Shown here: in pieces, positions 53,801 to 62,949 of the stretch | Layout of the letters: each line of letters opens with the position of its first letter | Numbering within the stretch: position 1 is the first letter of the stretch | Origin: JAHBNG01 sp039028975 | GTDB lineage: Bacteria > Chloroflexota > Anaerolineae > Caldilineales > Caldilineaceae | Reading direction: 5' to 3' | Assembly: GCA_039028975.1 (NCBI GenBank) | Contig: JBCCHB010000054.1 | Location: forward strand, 1-64,000 | DNA length: 64,000 nt | Program-made: the position numbers and the translations under genes | The notes under the pieces: model-generated | Told to the model about the DNA's origin: nothing | Databases searched by the model: none | The model's input: the letters and a program-made list of their open reading frames with translations, nothing else

Positions 53801-56800
53801 CTACTCTCCATTCTGTAGAAGAGGCAAAAAGATCTCGTTCTCTAAACCGGCCGATAGGCTAATCTCGCCCGCATCTTCAACCACTAGGGTAATATCGACC
53901 GTTTGTGGGTCATTGCTCCCAAGTCCGGCTTGGATCGTGATCGTACCAACGTAGGTCCCCAGGGCAAGTCCTTTATCGCCTATGGTAGCAATCAGCGTAC
54001 CAGGGGCAACGCCTTCTGTACTATCGAGTGACAGCCATGGTTGGTTACTTTCTGCCATCCAAGTGAACTCATCACCGCCCCAGTCACGCAGGCTGATTTC
54101 ACGAGATACTGCTCCGCTACCAGAGGGAAGCCTGACGGTAAGCCCAGTTGGAACTACAGTCAGACCACTAGCTGTGGATGAACCGTGTGAATTGACATTG
54201 ACGGTAATCGTTGCGGTAGCCGTTTCATTCGCGCTGTCTGTAGCCGTCAACGTAATCCGGTGGGTGCCTGGCATCAGGCCAACGGACAGTAGTGAACCCG
54301 TTCCCAACTCACCATCTAAGTCGGATGTCCAACGCAATGCACTGTCTGACAATGTCCCATCTTCCAGATCGGCAGCATTGCCTTGGAAGGTTATTGTCTG
54401 CCCCTCGACAAATTCATGATTGTCACCAGGTGCAAAAATGGTAGGCTGTGGTATCTTGTTGGCCACTTGGAAGGTATTGTCGGAATCGTCCTGAGCAGTA
54501 TGGACGCCGTCGCTCGCAATGACCCGGATGAGTGACTGGGTGCTACCCGGCAAATCGGTTGCTGGAATCGTGTAGAACTGCTCCTTCACACTAACAGCTA
54601 GCGTCGTCCACGTTGTACCCCCATCGGTACTGTACTGGATGGCAAAGGTAAGCGGATCCCCGTCTGCATCCTTGGCTGTCCACTTGACGGTGACGCTCTC
54701 ATCATTTATTACCTCACGTCCATTCGGATAGCCTAGCGTTACAGTCGGCGCGTTGGCGCTGACTTGCCGTACAGCCAGTACGGTTCCGCCATGCAAGATT
54801 GCGATCTGGTCCGTATCTGGTAGCCATGGGACCACCTCATTTATCAGCGCCATACTGTGGTGCGGTGCCGGAGTGCTGCCAGGAGCAGGTGCTCCTTCAT
54901 GATCTTCATGAGGCGTGAAGCGATACTCCGCCAATACCTTTCCACTTTTATCAAATAGCTGAATCAAGTAGTCACCTGGAAGACGCTCTGGAACAGTTGC
55001 CGGGTCAGTCAAACGGTAGAATGCGTCTAGGGCAACTATGTCTTTCTGAAGATCAAGTAAGCCAAAGACGGCAATATGTTCCCCCTGAACCATAGGCGTA
55101 CTTGAAGCCACACTAATCTGGCTATTTAGATAGTTGTGAATACCCTTATAAGTGAAGTCCGAGATCCACTGGAAGTCACAATAGGTCATCACATCAGCCC
55201 AATCGGGTGTATAGGCTTGAAGAAGTTGAACATCAAAACCGTAGAAGCTTCCATTTACCGGGCTGATCTTGCCGCCTGCATAGGGATATGAAGCCCCCCC
55301 TTCAGCACCGCAGTATTCAGCATGTTTACGTCCTAGCGTATGAGCCACTTCGTGGGCACCATACCAGTCACCGTATGAGCCATCGTTGTCCCAGCCCCAT
55401 GTCCTGCTCCCCGTAGGGCCTGACGCAACGCGAGAAGGTACACCCGCGGCCTTGCCTCTCATAAAGCCACCACCATCGTCCACCATGCCATAATAGATAC
55501 GGCGGCTACTACCTCCGGCAGCTAAATCCAAAGAGCGCATCTGGCCAAGCAAACTATTGACATCATCTACATCTGGCAGATTGTTTCCAGGAACAGTAAG
55601 GGTACCTGGCTGTACGGATACACCGGGAATCGGGTAAGCTCGAGCTAGCCAACTGCGCAGCATCGTGCGATCGAAGGTGGAAGGCTCGAAGCTGGTCCCC
55701 CCCATACTATAGCGAACGCCAACCAACTTCAGCTCTAGGAAGCGACTTTGCTCGAAAGTGACGGTGGTTGTATGGCTGTTATTGGCCTGATTCTGTTCTG
55801 AGACCGTGCCGTCCGTGTTGATTCGAGCCTCTAGCTCTAGATCGCCCGCCTCTAGCCAACTCCACGGTAAGACAAAGTAGAAGCTATCATTCAGTTGACC
55901 TCGGTCAGGATTAGGCAGTACAGTGATACGCCCACCAGGATTTGTGGGAAATAGGCCTGGCCCAAGAGATGAACCATTACGCCGAGCATAGAGGCGGGCT
56001 GTCGTCTCGGGTGCCTCCTGCTGGCTGGCTTGTACGTGAACCCGTACCACTGCGGCCTTCCTTGCTATAAGCGGCACACTGTTGTTCAGATCTTGAATGG
56101 CCTGGGTCACCTCGACCGCGCTGATGGTTAGATCGTTGTTGGTAGCACTACCGCTTAGGATGCGACCTTCTGCCCAGGAATTGGGTGCAATGGACACCGC
56201 AGTGGTAGGCCAACCGTAGTCGTCGGCGACACCTGTCACGGCATGGTGGAAGAAACTTAGGCCAACAATTCGATCCCAGCCACCAGCGGTAGCACGCAGG
56301 ATGCGGAATTCAGCGTCCCAAGTAAAATCATCTGTGGTATTGTGCAAAATCGCCCAACCGCCTGGATCAGCACCGCCATAGCCACCATTGCCGTCACCGC
56401 TGGCGGCACTACTTACGCCGCCCCGGCTAATGCGGAAAACATAGTCGCCACCACTCGCCTGCTCAGCGCGATCGTTATTTCGATCCAAATAGAAGGCTGC
56501 AAAGTCACCTGGCAACGAGGCCCCCTTAGGCATATTATCAATGCAGGCATAGAGAAAACCGGCGGTGTGCTTTAGATAAACGCGAACGTTATGAGGCGTA
56601 GTACCAAACTGGCTGACAAATTGTGTCTGGGTAGCGTCACTATATTCTCCGACTTGACATGAGCCATCGAAATTTGGCGAACTTCCTGCACCAATGGAGA
56701 CTTGTGGCGTTTCCAGAAGTGCATCGGCCCACAATTTAGGTCCACGGGGGTGAGCGTTAATGGGCCAACCATAGTCGTCACCCATGTCCTGCACCGACTG

Positions 56801-57910
56801 ATGGAAGAGGCCAAGGCCGCTGATGTGGCCCCATCCACCTGCCAAGTTCCGAGGGATCTGGAACTCGGCGCTCCAGGTAAACTCACCAAGTGTACGTCGT
56901 GCGCTCCATCCTCCAGGGTCCGGCCCACCAAAGCTGCCATTAAGGCCAGAGCCACCGCTGGTGACTCCCGCTCGTGTAATGCGTAACGATAGATCATCAG
57001 CTCGGGGGGTAATGCCGCGGTCGTTGGCTGGATCTAGATTGAGTGTTGCAAAGTCGCCAGGCGAAGCATTCCCAAGCGGCATGCCGCTGAAGCAGGCGTA
57101 GAGGTCTGTGGCGTCATGCTTGAGGGAGACTGTGACCTCAAATTCGGATATGCCTCGTCGACTGATAAAGGTAACTTGGTTGCCATCTTGGTATTCAGCA
57201 ACAGAGCAGCTTCCGTCAAAGATGGGTGTACTGCCTGCTGGAACATTGAGACGCTGGCGGAAGAGACCAAAGTCAGGCCAAGTATCAGGACTTGTTTCAG
57301 ACCAGCCAGCGGGCCATGCATAGTCGTCGTCCTCTGCCTGTACCGAATGATGGGCAAAGCTCATCCCGATCAGGTTACTCAGATTGCCCAACGTGCTGGC
57401 AGATATCTGAAATTCAGCGCTCCAGGTAAAATCGCCAAGCTGGCGTCGGGCACTCCAGCTACCCGGATCCGGTCCTGTGTAGCTGCCATTGCCATCGCCC
57501 GACCGACCAGTTGATATACCGGTCCGCGTGATAGATAGCTGGAAATCATCAAAGCGGGGAACCCCACCACCGTCGTGGTCACGATCAATATAGATGGCAG
57601 CGAAGTCGGTAGGGCCAGCATCTCCGATGGGTAGCCCGCTTAGGCAGATAAATAGCTCTGTGTCAAAACGCTTGTAGTAGACGTTGACGTTATGAGGGGT
57701 ACCGGTACGTTCGCTAACAAAAGAGAGCGAATCAGCGTCCGCATATTCGGTTAACACATTACAATGTCCATCAAATGAAGGAAGCATGCCGACGGGGACA
57801 GGTATCATATTAACATCTGGTGTATGGGCCGATACGAACGCCACGTCGGCGATGAGGACTAAACCTGCCCATAAGCACAAGCCCACGACAAGCTTTCTGA
57901 TAATCTGCAT
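53801..57910 (-). CDS. Large secreted metzincin-like protein with triplicated N-terminal domains
   Basis: A 1369-aa exported protein. A signal peptide (about 1-28, ending FVSA) precedes three tandem copies of a ~175-residue beta domain (repeats share TWSAEFQI, DDY.WP and the GGPDPG turn), then a CARDB-like domain. A protease-like domain holds HEVAHTLGRKH (His853, Glu854, His857, His863), the zinc-binding motif of metzincins, with a candidate Met-turn DVMTYC about 50 residues later. A PKD/Ig-like domain, a BACON-like domain and the tail IFLPLLQNGE follow. AAGGAG lies 10 bases before ATG 57910. Proteolysis is inferred from the motif; the substrate is unknown. Confidence 0.85.
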   Translation of the reverse strand: MQIIRKLVVGLCLWAGLVLIADVAFVSAHTPDVNMIPVPVGMLPSFDGHCNVLTEYADADSLSFVSERTGTPHNVNVYYKRFDTELFICLSGLPIGDAGPTDFAAIYIDRDHDGGGVPRFDDFQLSITRTGISTGRSGDGNGSYTGPDPGSWSARRQLGDFTWSAEFQISASTLGNLSNLIGMSFAHHSVQAEDDDYAWPAGWSETSPDTWPDFGLFRQRLNVPAGSTPIFDGSCSVAEYQDGNQVTFISRRGISEFEVTVSLKHDATDLYACFSGMPLGNASPGDFATLNLDPANDRGITPRADDLSLRITRAGVTSGGSGLNGSFGGPDPGGWSARRTLGEFTWSAEFQIPRNLAGGWGHISGLGLFHQSVQDMGDDYGWPINAHPRGPKLWADALLETPQVSIGAGSSPNFDGSCQVGEYSDATQTQFVSQFGTTPHNVRVYLKHTAGFLYACIDNMPKGASLPGDFAAFYLDRNNDRAEQASGGDYVFRISRGGVSSAASGDGNGGYGGADPGGWAILHNTTDDFTWDAEFRILRATAGGWDRIVGLSFFHHAVTGVADDYGWPTTAVSIAPNSWAEGRILSGSATNNDLTISAVEVTQAIQDLNNSVPLIARKAAVVRVHVQASQQEAPETTARLYARRNGSSLGPGLFPTNPGGRITVLPNPDRGQLNDSFYFVLPWSWLEAGDLELEARINTDGTVSEQNQANNSHTTTVTFEQSRFLELKLVGVRYSMGGTSFEPSTFDRTMLRSWLARAYPIPGVSVQPGTLTVPGNNLPDVDDVNSLLGQMRSLDLAAGGSSRRIYYGMVDDGGGFMRGKAAGVPSRVASGPTGSRTWGWDNDGSYGDWYGAHEVAHTLGRKHAEYCGAEGGASYPYAGGKISPVNGSFYGFDVQLLQAYTPDWADVMTYCDFQWISDFTYKGIHNYLNSQISVASSTPMVQGEHIAVFGLLDLQKDIVALDAFYRLTDPATVPERLPGDYLIQLFDKSGKVLAEYRFTPHEDHEGAPAPGSTPAPHHSMALINEVVPWLPDTDQIAILHGGTVLAVRQVSANAPTVTLGYPNGREVINDESVTVKWTAKDADGDPLTFAIQYSTDGGTTWTTLAVSVKEQFYTIPATDLPGSTQSLIRVIASDGVHTAQDDSDNTFQVANKIPQPTIFAPGDNHEFVEGQTITFQGNAADLEDGTLSDSALRWTSDLDGELGTGSLLSVGLMPGTHRITLTATDSANETATATITVNVNSHGSSTASGLTVVPTGLTVRLPSGSGAVSREISLRDWGGDEFTWMAESNQPWLSLDSTEGVAPGTLIATIGDKGLALGTYVGTITIQAGLGSNDPQTVDITLVVEDAGEISLSAGLENEIFLPLLQNGE

Positions 57911-57984
57911 AATAATGTCTCCTTAGTAATGCCTTCGCGTAATTTTTGTTATACCATTCAACTCCTTTGCCCATGGTTCCTTTT

Positions 57985-59097
57985 TCAACGAACCAATCGA
58001 TAGAATTGGAAAAAGTAATTCTCAATCGGCAGAATCTCTACATAGCGAAAGCCCGCCTCCATGGCATAGCGACGCAAAGTATCAGCCCGCATGACAGTAC
58101 CCGTAGCCGCAGAACATTCTTCTGCCATCCCCACAGGCAAGCAATGAAGTACGCTCCAGCCATACATCATCCACTCAACCTCATTGCCGCTAGCGGTGAA
58201 GGTGTCACCTACACGTTCATCCATAACAATGACTGTGCCATTATCTGAAGCCAGTCTACGCATAGCAGAGAGGACACCGACCGGATTGCCCATGTCATGT
58301 ACACATTCGAAGGCCGTTACCAGATCATAGCGCCCATTGAGCGCCCCGTCGCCCGCATCACGTGCGTGAAAGGTAACCCGATCGGTTAGTCCGTGTTGGC
58401 GGGCATTCGCCCAGGCATCCTCTACAGACGCCTCGTCCATATCAAAGCCATCGACGCGCACATTGGGATAGGCTTTGGCCATACCGATGCTTGACCAGCC
58501 CACGCCACAGCCGATGTCGGCAATCCGTGCGGATGGGCTGATCTGCAATCGTTGATCGATGTCATCAATAGCAGGCAGCCACTCCTGCCCCAATTCATAG
58601 AGAAACATGGCTCGATTCATATTGCCTTGCCCCTCCCGCAGATCCGCGCCATACTTGGCAAATGGCACACCACCGCCATTGCGGAACGCATCCATTACGC
58701 TGTGGATAGGATAGACGGCACCCACGGCCAACTGAGCCAATGGTGTCAGGTAATTGAGGCTCTCACGATCGGTCAACACCTCTACATGCGCAACTGGAAG
58801 ACGGAAACGGCGATTCAATGAATCAGTAGTCTCGTCCTGCACCTCAACGACGCCAGAGACGGTCTGTTGCTCTAGCCACTCGCGAGCGTAGCGCTCATCA
58901 GTATCGGTTTGATTGGCAAGTTCTGTGGATGTGAGCCAACTGTTCGTGGCCAGCGCCTTGTAGTAGCCCAACCTGTCTCCCATATAGAGCGTAAAGATGT
59001 CGAATAGTCCAGAGACAGAGCCAAGAAGGCGGTCGATAAACGCGTCTCGCTGTTCATCGATATTTTGGTTTGTTTGAATTACTGTTGCCATTTCCAT
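57985..59097 (-). CDS. SAM-dependent methyltransferase with N-terminal winged helix
   Basis: A 370-aa protein. The N-terminal ~95 residues form a helical, winged-helix-like dimerisation domain, as in Rv2258c-type methyltransferases, and the Rossmann fold follows with IADIGCGVGWSS (SAM loop), GFDMDE and TAFECVHDMG. The C-terminus MEAGFRYVEILPI is characteristic of class I enzymes. ATG 59097 is preceded by AAAGGA. It is 27 bp downstream of the nucleotidyltransferase gene on the same strand, so the two are probably an operon. Substrate not predictable. Confidence 0.9.
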   Translation of the reverse strand: MEMATVIQTNQNIDEQRDAFIDRLLGSVSGLFDIFTLYMGDRLGYYKALATNSWLTSTELANQTDTDERYAREWLEQQTVSGVVEVQDETTDSLNRRFRLPVAHVEVLTDRESLNYLTPLAQLAVGAVYPIHSVMDAFRNGGGVPFAKYGADLREGQGNMNRAMFLYELGQEWLPAIDDIDQRLQISPSARIADIGCGVGWSSIGMAKAYPNVRVDGFDMDEASVEDAWANARQHGLTDRVTFHARDAGDGALNGRYDLVTAFECVHDMGNPVGVLSAMRRLASDNGTVIVMDERVGDTFTASGNEVEWMMYGWSVLHCLPVGMAEECSAATGTVMRADTLRRYAMEAGFRYVEILPIENYFFQFYRLVR

Positions 59098-59124
59098 ATT
59101 AATGTTCCTTTAGTCATGCTCAGT

Positions 59125-60141
59125 TCAGATGGGCAATACTTTCATGATTTCAGTAAGAATGCACTGTCCCAAAGATGAACGCTGTTGAAAATCTAAATTA
59201 GAGTGAAGCCCAAGTTCCTGTAGAATTTGTTTGTATAGATTCAAGTAGGTTGCCTTCTCTGTTTCTGGGGCATCGTTTTGGATAGCAATTTGAGCAAGCG
59301 TATGGATAAACAGAATCCACCAGATGGCTTCACGGGGATAACCTCGCTCGATCAATTCGCGACCACCATCAATCCCAATGGGGCGCATATCTTGATTCAC
59401 ATCAAAATCGCCCCAGAACGGCGTGCGAATAATTGTTGTGGCATAATCAAATGATTGAGCACACATTCGCAGGTGCCTCATAGCCGTTGGCTCGTCAATT
59501 TCCGCGCTCCCCAGCAGAGTCAGCAATGATTCATGGAGGGCTGGATGCCCCAATTCCGTAAAATGGTGATGAGATGCTAGTAGACACTGACGCACCGTTG
59601 GGTTCTGATTTTGAGCCAGGGCAGGCAGTTGGGCCATCTGCATAACCGCCTCTAGCAGATCGAAGACTTTTGCCGGTAGAGATTCTGCATCCAACATCCC
59701 CAACAGATATTCGGATAAAATGCCATCTCGGCTTTTCATACACCTGCGCCGCGTCCAACGGTCCATTGTGTATTCCCGAGAGATCGTATGTGCCAACTTG
59801 GTTAAATATCCCCTTGGGTCGGCAATGATGCTGCTTGTAGTAAGGTTGATTGCATCTACTCGGCTCAATACCTGTTCTGATTTCTCAAAGCGTTCTAGTG
59901 GGAAAACAACCGACTCGACAATCACGCCTTGATAGAGAAACTTTTGTTGTTCGCTCCAGCCATCGATTTTGCGATCGACTAGAGTAAAGATATCCACGTC
60001 AGACAAAGGCTTCCACAGGGCATTATCAGCCATTCGATTAATCGAACCAGCCATAAAAGAACCGACATATCCTATTTCTTGACTGCCGATGTCATGAACC
60101 CATTGACGAGCATGTTGCTTTGCATCACTTACTTTCATCAT
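59125..60141 (-). CDS. Nucleotidyltransferase-fold protein
   Basis: A 338-aa protein with an N-terminal pol-beta-like motif, GYVGSFMAGSINRMADN (about residues 24-40) and then LSDVDIF (about 47-53), the Gly-Ser and Asp-x-Asp of the MNT/aminoglycoside adenylyltransferase group. Residues 150-338 form an all-helical domain with unknown role. Family members adenylylate antibiotics, proteins or tRNAs; this one lacks anything more specific. ATG 60141 has AGGAAA about eight bases upstream. It precedes the methyltransferase by 27 bp. Confidence 0.75.
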   Translation of the reverse strand: MMKVSDAKQHARQWVHDIGSQEIGYVGSFMAGSINRMADNALWKPLSDVDIFTLVDRKIDGWSEQQKFLYQGVIVESVVFPLERFEKSEQVLSRVDAINLTTSSIIADPRGYLTKLAHTISREYTMDRWTRRRCMKSRDGILSEYLLGMLDAESLPAKVFDLLEAVMQMAQLPALAQNQNPTVRQCLLASHHHFTELGHPALHESLLTLLGSAEIDEPTAMRHLRMCAQSFDYATTIIRTPFWGDFDVNQDMRPIGIDGGRELIERGYPREAIWWILFIHTLAQIAIQNDAPETEKATYLNLYKQILQELGLHSNLDFQQRSSLGQCILTEIMKVLPI

Positions 60142-60204
60142 TTTCTTTTTCCTGATTCAACAAAGACGGAATCATTGTTAAGCTTAATGGGATGAATCAT
60201 GTAT

Positions 60205-60285
60205 CCATCTCTCCTTGAAAACGGGTGTTAGGTTACTCTAGTGGAACTTTAGGAAACACCCGTCTTCAAATTGACCGCTGTGGAG
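60205..60285. repeat. Dispersed palindrome family A, copy 9
   Basis: TTGAAAACGGGTGTTAGG (60216) pairs with AAACACCCGTCTTCAA (60254); right end CAAATTGACCGCTGTGG. It is downstream of the lipoprotein gene and upstream of the nucleotidyltransferase gene. Confidence 0.75.
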
Positions 60286-60337
60286 TTAGTATTCGGTGTT
60301 TCCCAAAGCCAAAATGGTGAATTTCCCAGTCGTCAAA

Positions 60338-60988
60338 TTACTCTACATTTACTTGCACCCGCAGGTTAACTCCCTCACTGGCGTTGAGCCCCAACAACAT
60401 TTGGGTAGACTCACCGCGAGCCGAGCTATACTCACCAGAACCACCAGTGATTGCCCGGGCAATGGGTATCTCTATATCGGCTAACTCATAGCCAGTCGTG
60501 ACGAGGGTTTCAGCCCCTGGTTCATCGCCAAATTGGAAAAACTGGGTAGAGAAGACCCAGACACCACCAGTGGCATGGCCCGCATCGTTGATCATGTAAC
60601 CTTGGCAGATCCATTCACCGACCACCTTGTCAGGGAACTCAGGCGATCCGTCTGGATTGATGCCATTGGTGCCATCTAGCGTACCGACTTCATAAAGAAA
60701 CCCTCGGGTGATAAAACTGCTACCATCGGCTGGCATGCCATCTTCATAGGCCACATCTTTATCAAAGATGAAGCGATTCATATCCTCAGCCACATCAAAC
60801 TCAATGACTTTGGTCCCATCGGCCTGACTACCGCTTGCCGCATACTTTTCTGCAAACGTGGAAGTCTCTCCACTTGAGGATCCAGTATCTAGAGACGCTG
60901 CATCAGCAGGGAGAACGATAGGGGCACAGGCACTTAGCACAAACATCAATAGGGCTAATGCGGTTGTGAGAATTCGATCGATAGTCAT
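60338..60988 (-). CDS. Lipoprotein with dirigent/allene-oxide-cyclase-like barrel
   Basis: About 216 aa. From ATG 60988 (AAGGAA nine bases upstream; the TTG at 60994 is an alternative) a signal peptide ends in the lipobox LSAC, then a Ser/Thr-rich spacer and a beta-rich domain. The C-terminal part, AITGGSGEYSSARGE, resembles the strand-turn of dirigent and allene oxide cyclase-like barrels, a weak but specific resemblance. A SARP-box array with TACACT lies 136-191 bases upstream of the start, shared with the repeat peptide at 35.7 kb. Probably a surface-exposed lipoprotein in the same regulon. Confidence 0.75.
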   Translation of the reverse strand: MTIDRILTTALALLMFVLSACAPIVLPADAASLDTGSSSGETSTFAEKYAASGSQADGTKVIEFDVAEDMNRFIFDKDVAYEDGMPADGSSFITRGFLYEVGTLDGTNGINPDGSPEFPDKVVGEWICQGYMINDAGHATGGVWVFSTQFFQFGDEPGAETLVTTGYELADIEIPIARAITGGSGEYSSARGESTQMLLGLNASEGVNLRVQVNVE

Positions 60989-61123
60989 AGTCAATTGTTC
61001 CTTTCTTTGAATTAAGTTCTATAGGATTGCAAGGCTGCAATCCCCGCTAACGACAGTTGGAGATAACAAAGGTTGCAAAGTTACATCAGCGCTTTCAACT
61101 GTTTCGTTTTGCAACATGCCCAC

Positions 61124-61179
61124 AGTGTAGCGAACGGGCGTTGGTGGCGCGTCCATAGGCGCGTCCATAGATGCGTCCA
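61124..61179 (-). promoter_or_regulatory. SARP-box array and -10 box of the lipoprotein gene
   Basis: Three GCGTCCA copies (61149, 61161, 61173; TGGACGC on the minus strand), each 12 bp apart, are followed after 19 bases by TACACT (61129-61124). The stretch between, ending CCAACGCCC, matches CCAACACCC in the repeat-peptide promoter. Start expected near 61117; leader of about 129 nt. Confidence 0.7.
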
Positions 61180-61214
61180 TCAGTGTATAAAGCCTTGATC
61201 ATTGCTTGGCTTGC

Positions 61215-61300
61215 TATACTGCGGTCGTTTTTGAAAACAGGTGTTTTCCCAAGCTCTACTAGAGAGACCAAACACCTGTTTTCAAACGGAACTGAGTATA
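61215..61300. repeat. Dispersed palindrome family A, copy 10
   Basis: TATACTGCGGTCGTTTTTGA to ACTGAGTATA; inner stem ACAGGTGT/ACACCTGT. Nearly identical to the copy at 15749, 45 kb away, so recent. Confidence 0.85.
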
Positions 61301-61399
61301 GATTGTGGCTGTATATGAAATAGTATTTTGGGTGAGTATCTCAGAGGAGGAATCGCTGGATTTTTCTAACGAACTATCCAGCGGAGGAAAGCAGGCATC

Positions 61400-61441
61400 A
61401 AACCATCAGTATTTCTAAGAATATTGATGGTTTGATATACT
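61400..61441 (+). promoter_or_regulatory. Palindromic operator with -10 box before the DUF4143 ATPase
   Basis: AAACCATCA (61400) and TGATGGTTT (61425) form a 34-bp palindrome (13 of 14 arm positions pair). TATACT (61436-61441) follows, with ATG at 61448 six bases later, so the mRNA is probably leaderless and the palindrome covers the promoter. Confidence 0.65.
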
Positions 61442-61447
61442 CTATTC

Positions 61448-62635
61448 ATGAGAATAGAACGCATACTACAATCACAACTTGAACAGACACTTCTTCCAGG
61501 CAAGGTAGTTTTGCTTTATGGACCCCGTCAAGTCGGAAAAACGACTCTAGCTCGTTCGCTCATGGACATCGTTCAACGACAAACACGTTTCATCAATGCT
61601 GACGAACTAATCTATCGTGATGCGCTTGCATCTCAAAATCGGCAAAAGCTTGATGAGGTTCTAGGAGATGCCGATCTACTTATTATTGATGAAGCACAAC
61701 GTGTGACAGATATTGGTATTAATCTCAAGATTCTCATCGACAATCATCCAACAATCACGATCCTGGCAACAGGCTCTGCATCGTTTGAATTAGCAAATAA
61801 AATCCATGAACCATTGACTGGACGGAAAATCACTTTCAATCTCTATCCAGTTAGCTATCGTGAAATCAGCAACTCATTTGGTGCTCTAGAAGCTCGTGAA
61901 TCTTTAGAAAGATGGTTGATTTGGGGGGTCTATCCAGAAATTGTCACTTGCCCATCTCATCTACGTGAACGGTTATTGGGAGAGCTAGTCGGTTCATATC
62001 TCTACCTTGACTTGCTTGAACTTGAAGGACTCAGAAGGGCGGATAAACTTGTTGATCTTTTGAGGCTATTGGCGTATCAAATTGGACACGAAGTATCACT
62101 CAATGAACTCGCTACAAATTTAGGCATGAACAGGCAAACTGTTGAGCGATACCTGGATCTTCTAGAAAAGGTTTTTGTTATTTACCGGGTTGGCGGCTTT
62201 TCTCGAAATTTACGAAAAGAGATTAGCAAGAACGCCCGATATTACTTTTATGACAACGGGGTGCGTAACAGCCTTATCCAGAACTTTAATCCGCTTGCTT
62301 TGCGCAACGATATCGGGCAATTATGGGAGAATTTTCTGATGATAGAACGACGAAAGGCACATGAGTATGCTAGTCGTTCTGTTAACACGTACTTTTGGCG
62401 AACATATGACCAAAAAGAGATCGACTTAGTTGAAGAGCGACAGGGGAAACTGTTGGGGTTTGAATTTAAGTGGAAATCAGGCTCGATAAAGAAGTCCACA
62501 GAGAAAGAGTTTCTATCGGCGTATCCAAACGCTGAGCTTTTCACAATCTCTCAAGACAACTTTACAGAGTTTCTAAACTCAGATAATCGTAATAATGGTG
62601 GTATTCAATCTTTTGGTGCGACCAGCCAAGCGTAA
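61448..62635 (+). CDS. AAA_14 ATPase with DUF4143 domain
   Basis: A 395-aa protein. Walker A GPRQVGKTT (about 25-33), Walker B LLIIDEAQ (about 77-84), sensor ATGSAS, then a winged-helix segment (LATNLGMNRQTVERYLDLLE) and the DUF4143 end domain (YYFYDNGVRNSLI, FFWRTYDQKEIDLV-like, FEFKW). This family is common in archaeal and bacterial genomes and behaves like an orphan mobile or toxin-antitoxin-like cargo gene; its biochemical role is unclear. The last 18 residues (from SDNRNNGG) are read from antisense sequence of a truncated oxidoreductase gene and are not native to the family. Confidence 0.92.
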   Translation: MRIERILQSQLEQTLLPGKVVLLYGPRQVGKTTLARSLMDIVQRQTRFINADELIYRDALASQNRQKLDEVLGDADLLIIDEAQRVTDIGINLKILIDNHPTITILATGSASFELANKIHEPLTGRKITFNLYPVSYREISNSFGALEARESLERWLIWGVYPEIVTCPSHLRERLLGELVGSYLYLDLLELEGLRRADKLVDLLRLLAYQIGHEVSLNELATNLGMNRQTVERYLDLLEKVFVIYRVGGFSRNLRKEISKNARYYFYDNGVRNSLIQNFNPLALRNDIGQLWENFLMIERRKAHEYASRSVNTYFWRTYDQKEIDLVEERQGKLLGFEFKWKSGSIKKSTEKEFLSAYPNAELFTISQDNFTEFLNSDNRNNGGIQSFGATSQA

Positions 62636-62698
62636 TGCTGACATGCCCCCACTATACCCACCGCCGAGAATTAAGATATTGGTTATTTCGTTTGTCAT
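62579..62698 (-). pseudogene. N-terminal remnant of an NDH-2-like flavoprotein
   Basis: From ATG 62698 (GAGAGG seven bases upstream) 39 codons run to TGA 62579: MTNEITNILILGGGYSGGMS, then ALRLAGRTKRLNTT, the FAD-binding GxGxxG loop of type II NADH dehydrogenases. The frame then ends, and everything beyond is missing. It overlaps the 3' end of the ATPase gene antisense. The simplest reading is that the ATPase gene with its promoter was inserted into, or fused with, the 5' end of this gene. Confidence 0.65.
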
Positions 62699-62838
62699 AT
62701 TTTGCCTCTCTAAAGGTAAGAAATCAAGTCATTACAAAGAGTAAGACCAATGAGATAGGCAAAACGTGACAAAGGTCGGGGCCAAATTAACCTACGGAAC
62801 CATGCCAACTTCTAGGGCCATTCCAAGAAATAGATTCT

Positions 62839-62949
62839 CAGTAGTTCACGATTTTGAGGAGGAGGCGTTCTCTTACGCCGGTCCCTATCTGAAACGGCCG
62901 CATTAGAGAATGCTCATTCCACGTTTCTTTGTACTTTCGTGAACTACTG
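62839..62949. mobile_element. 111-bp element with 12-bp terminal inverted repeats (family B inside, inverted)
   Basis: CAGTAGTTCACG (62839-62850) and CGTGAACTACTG (62938-62949) are perfect inverted ends. Inside, GGCGTTCTCTTACG (62863) and CCGCATTAGAGAATGC (62898) are the family B boxes in reverse orientation. Confidence 0.7.
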
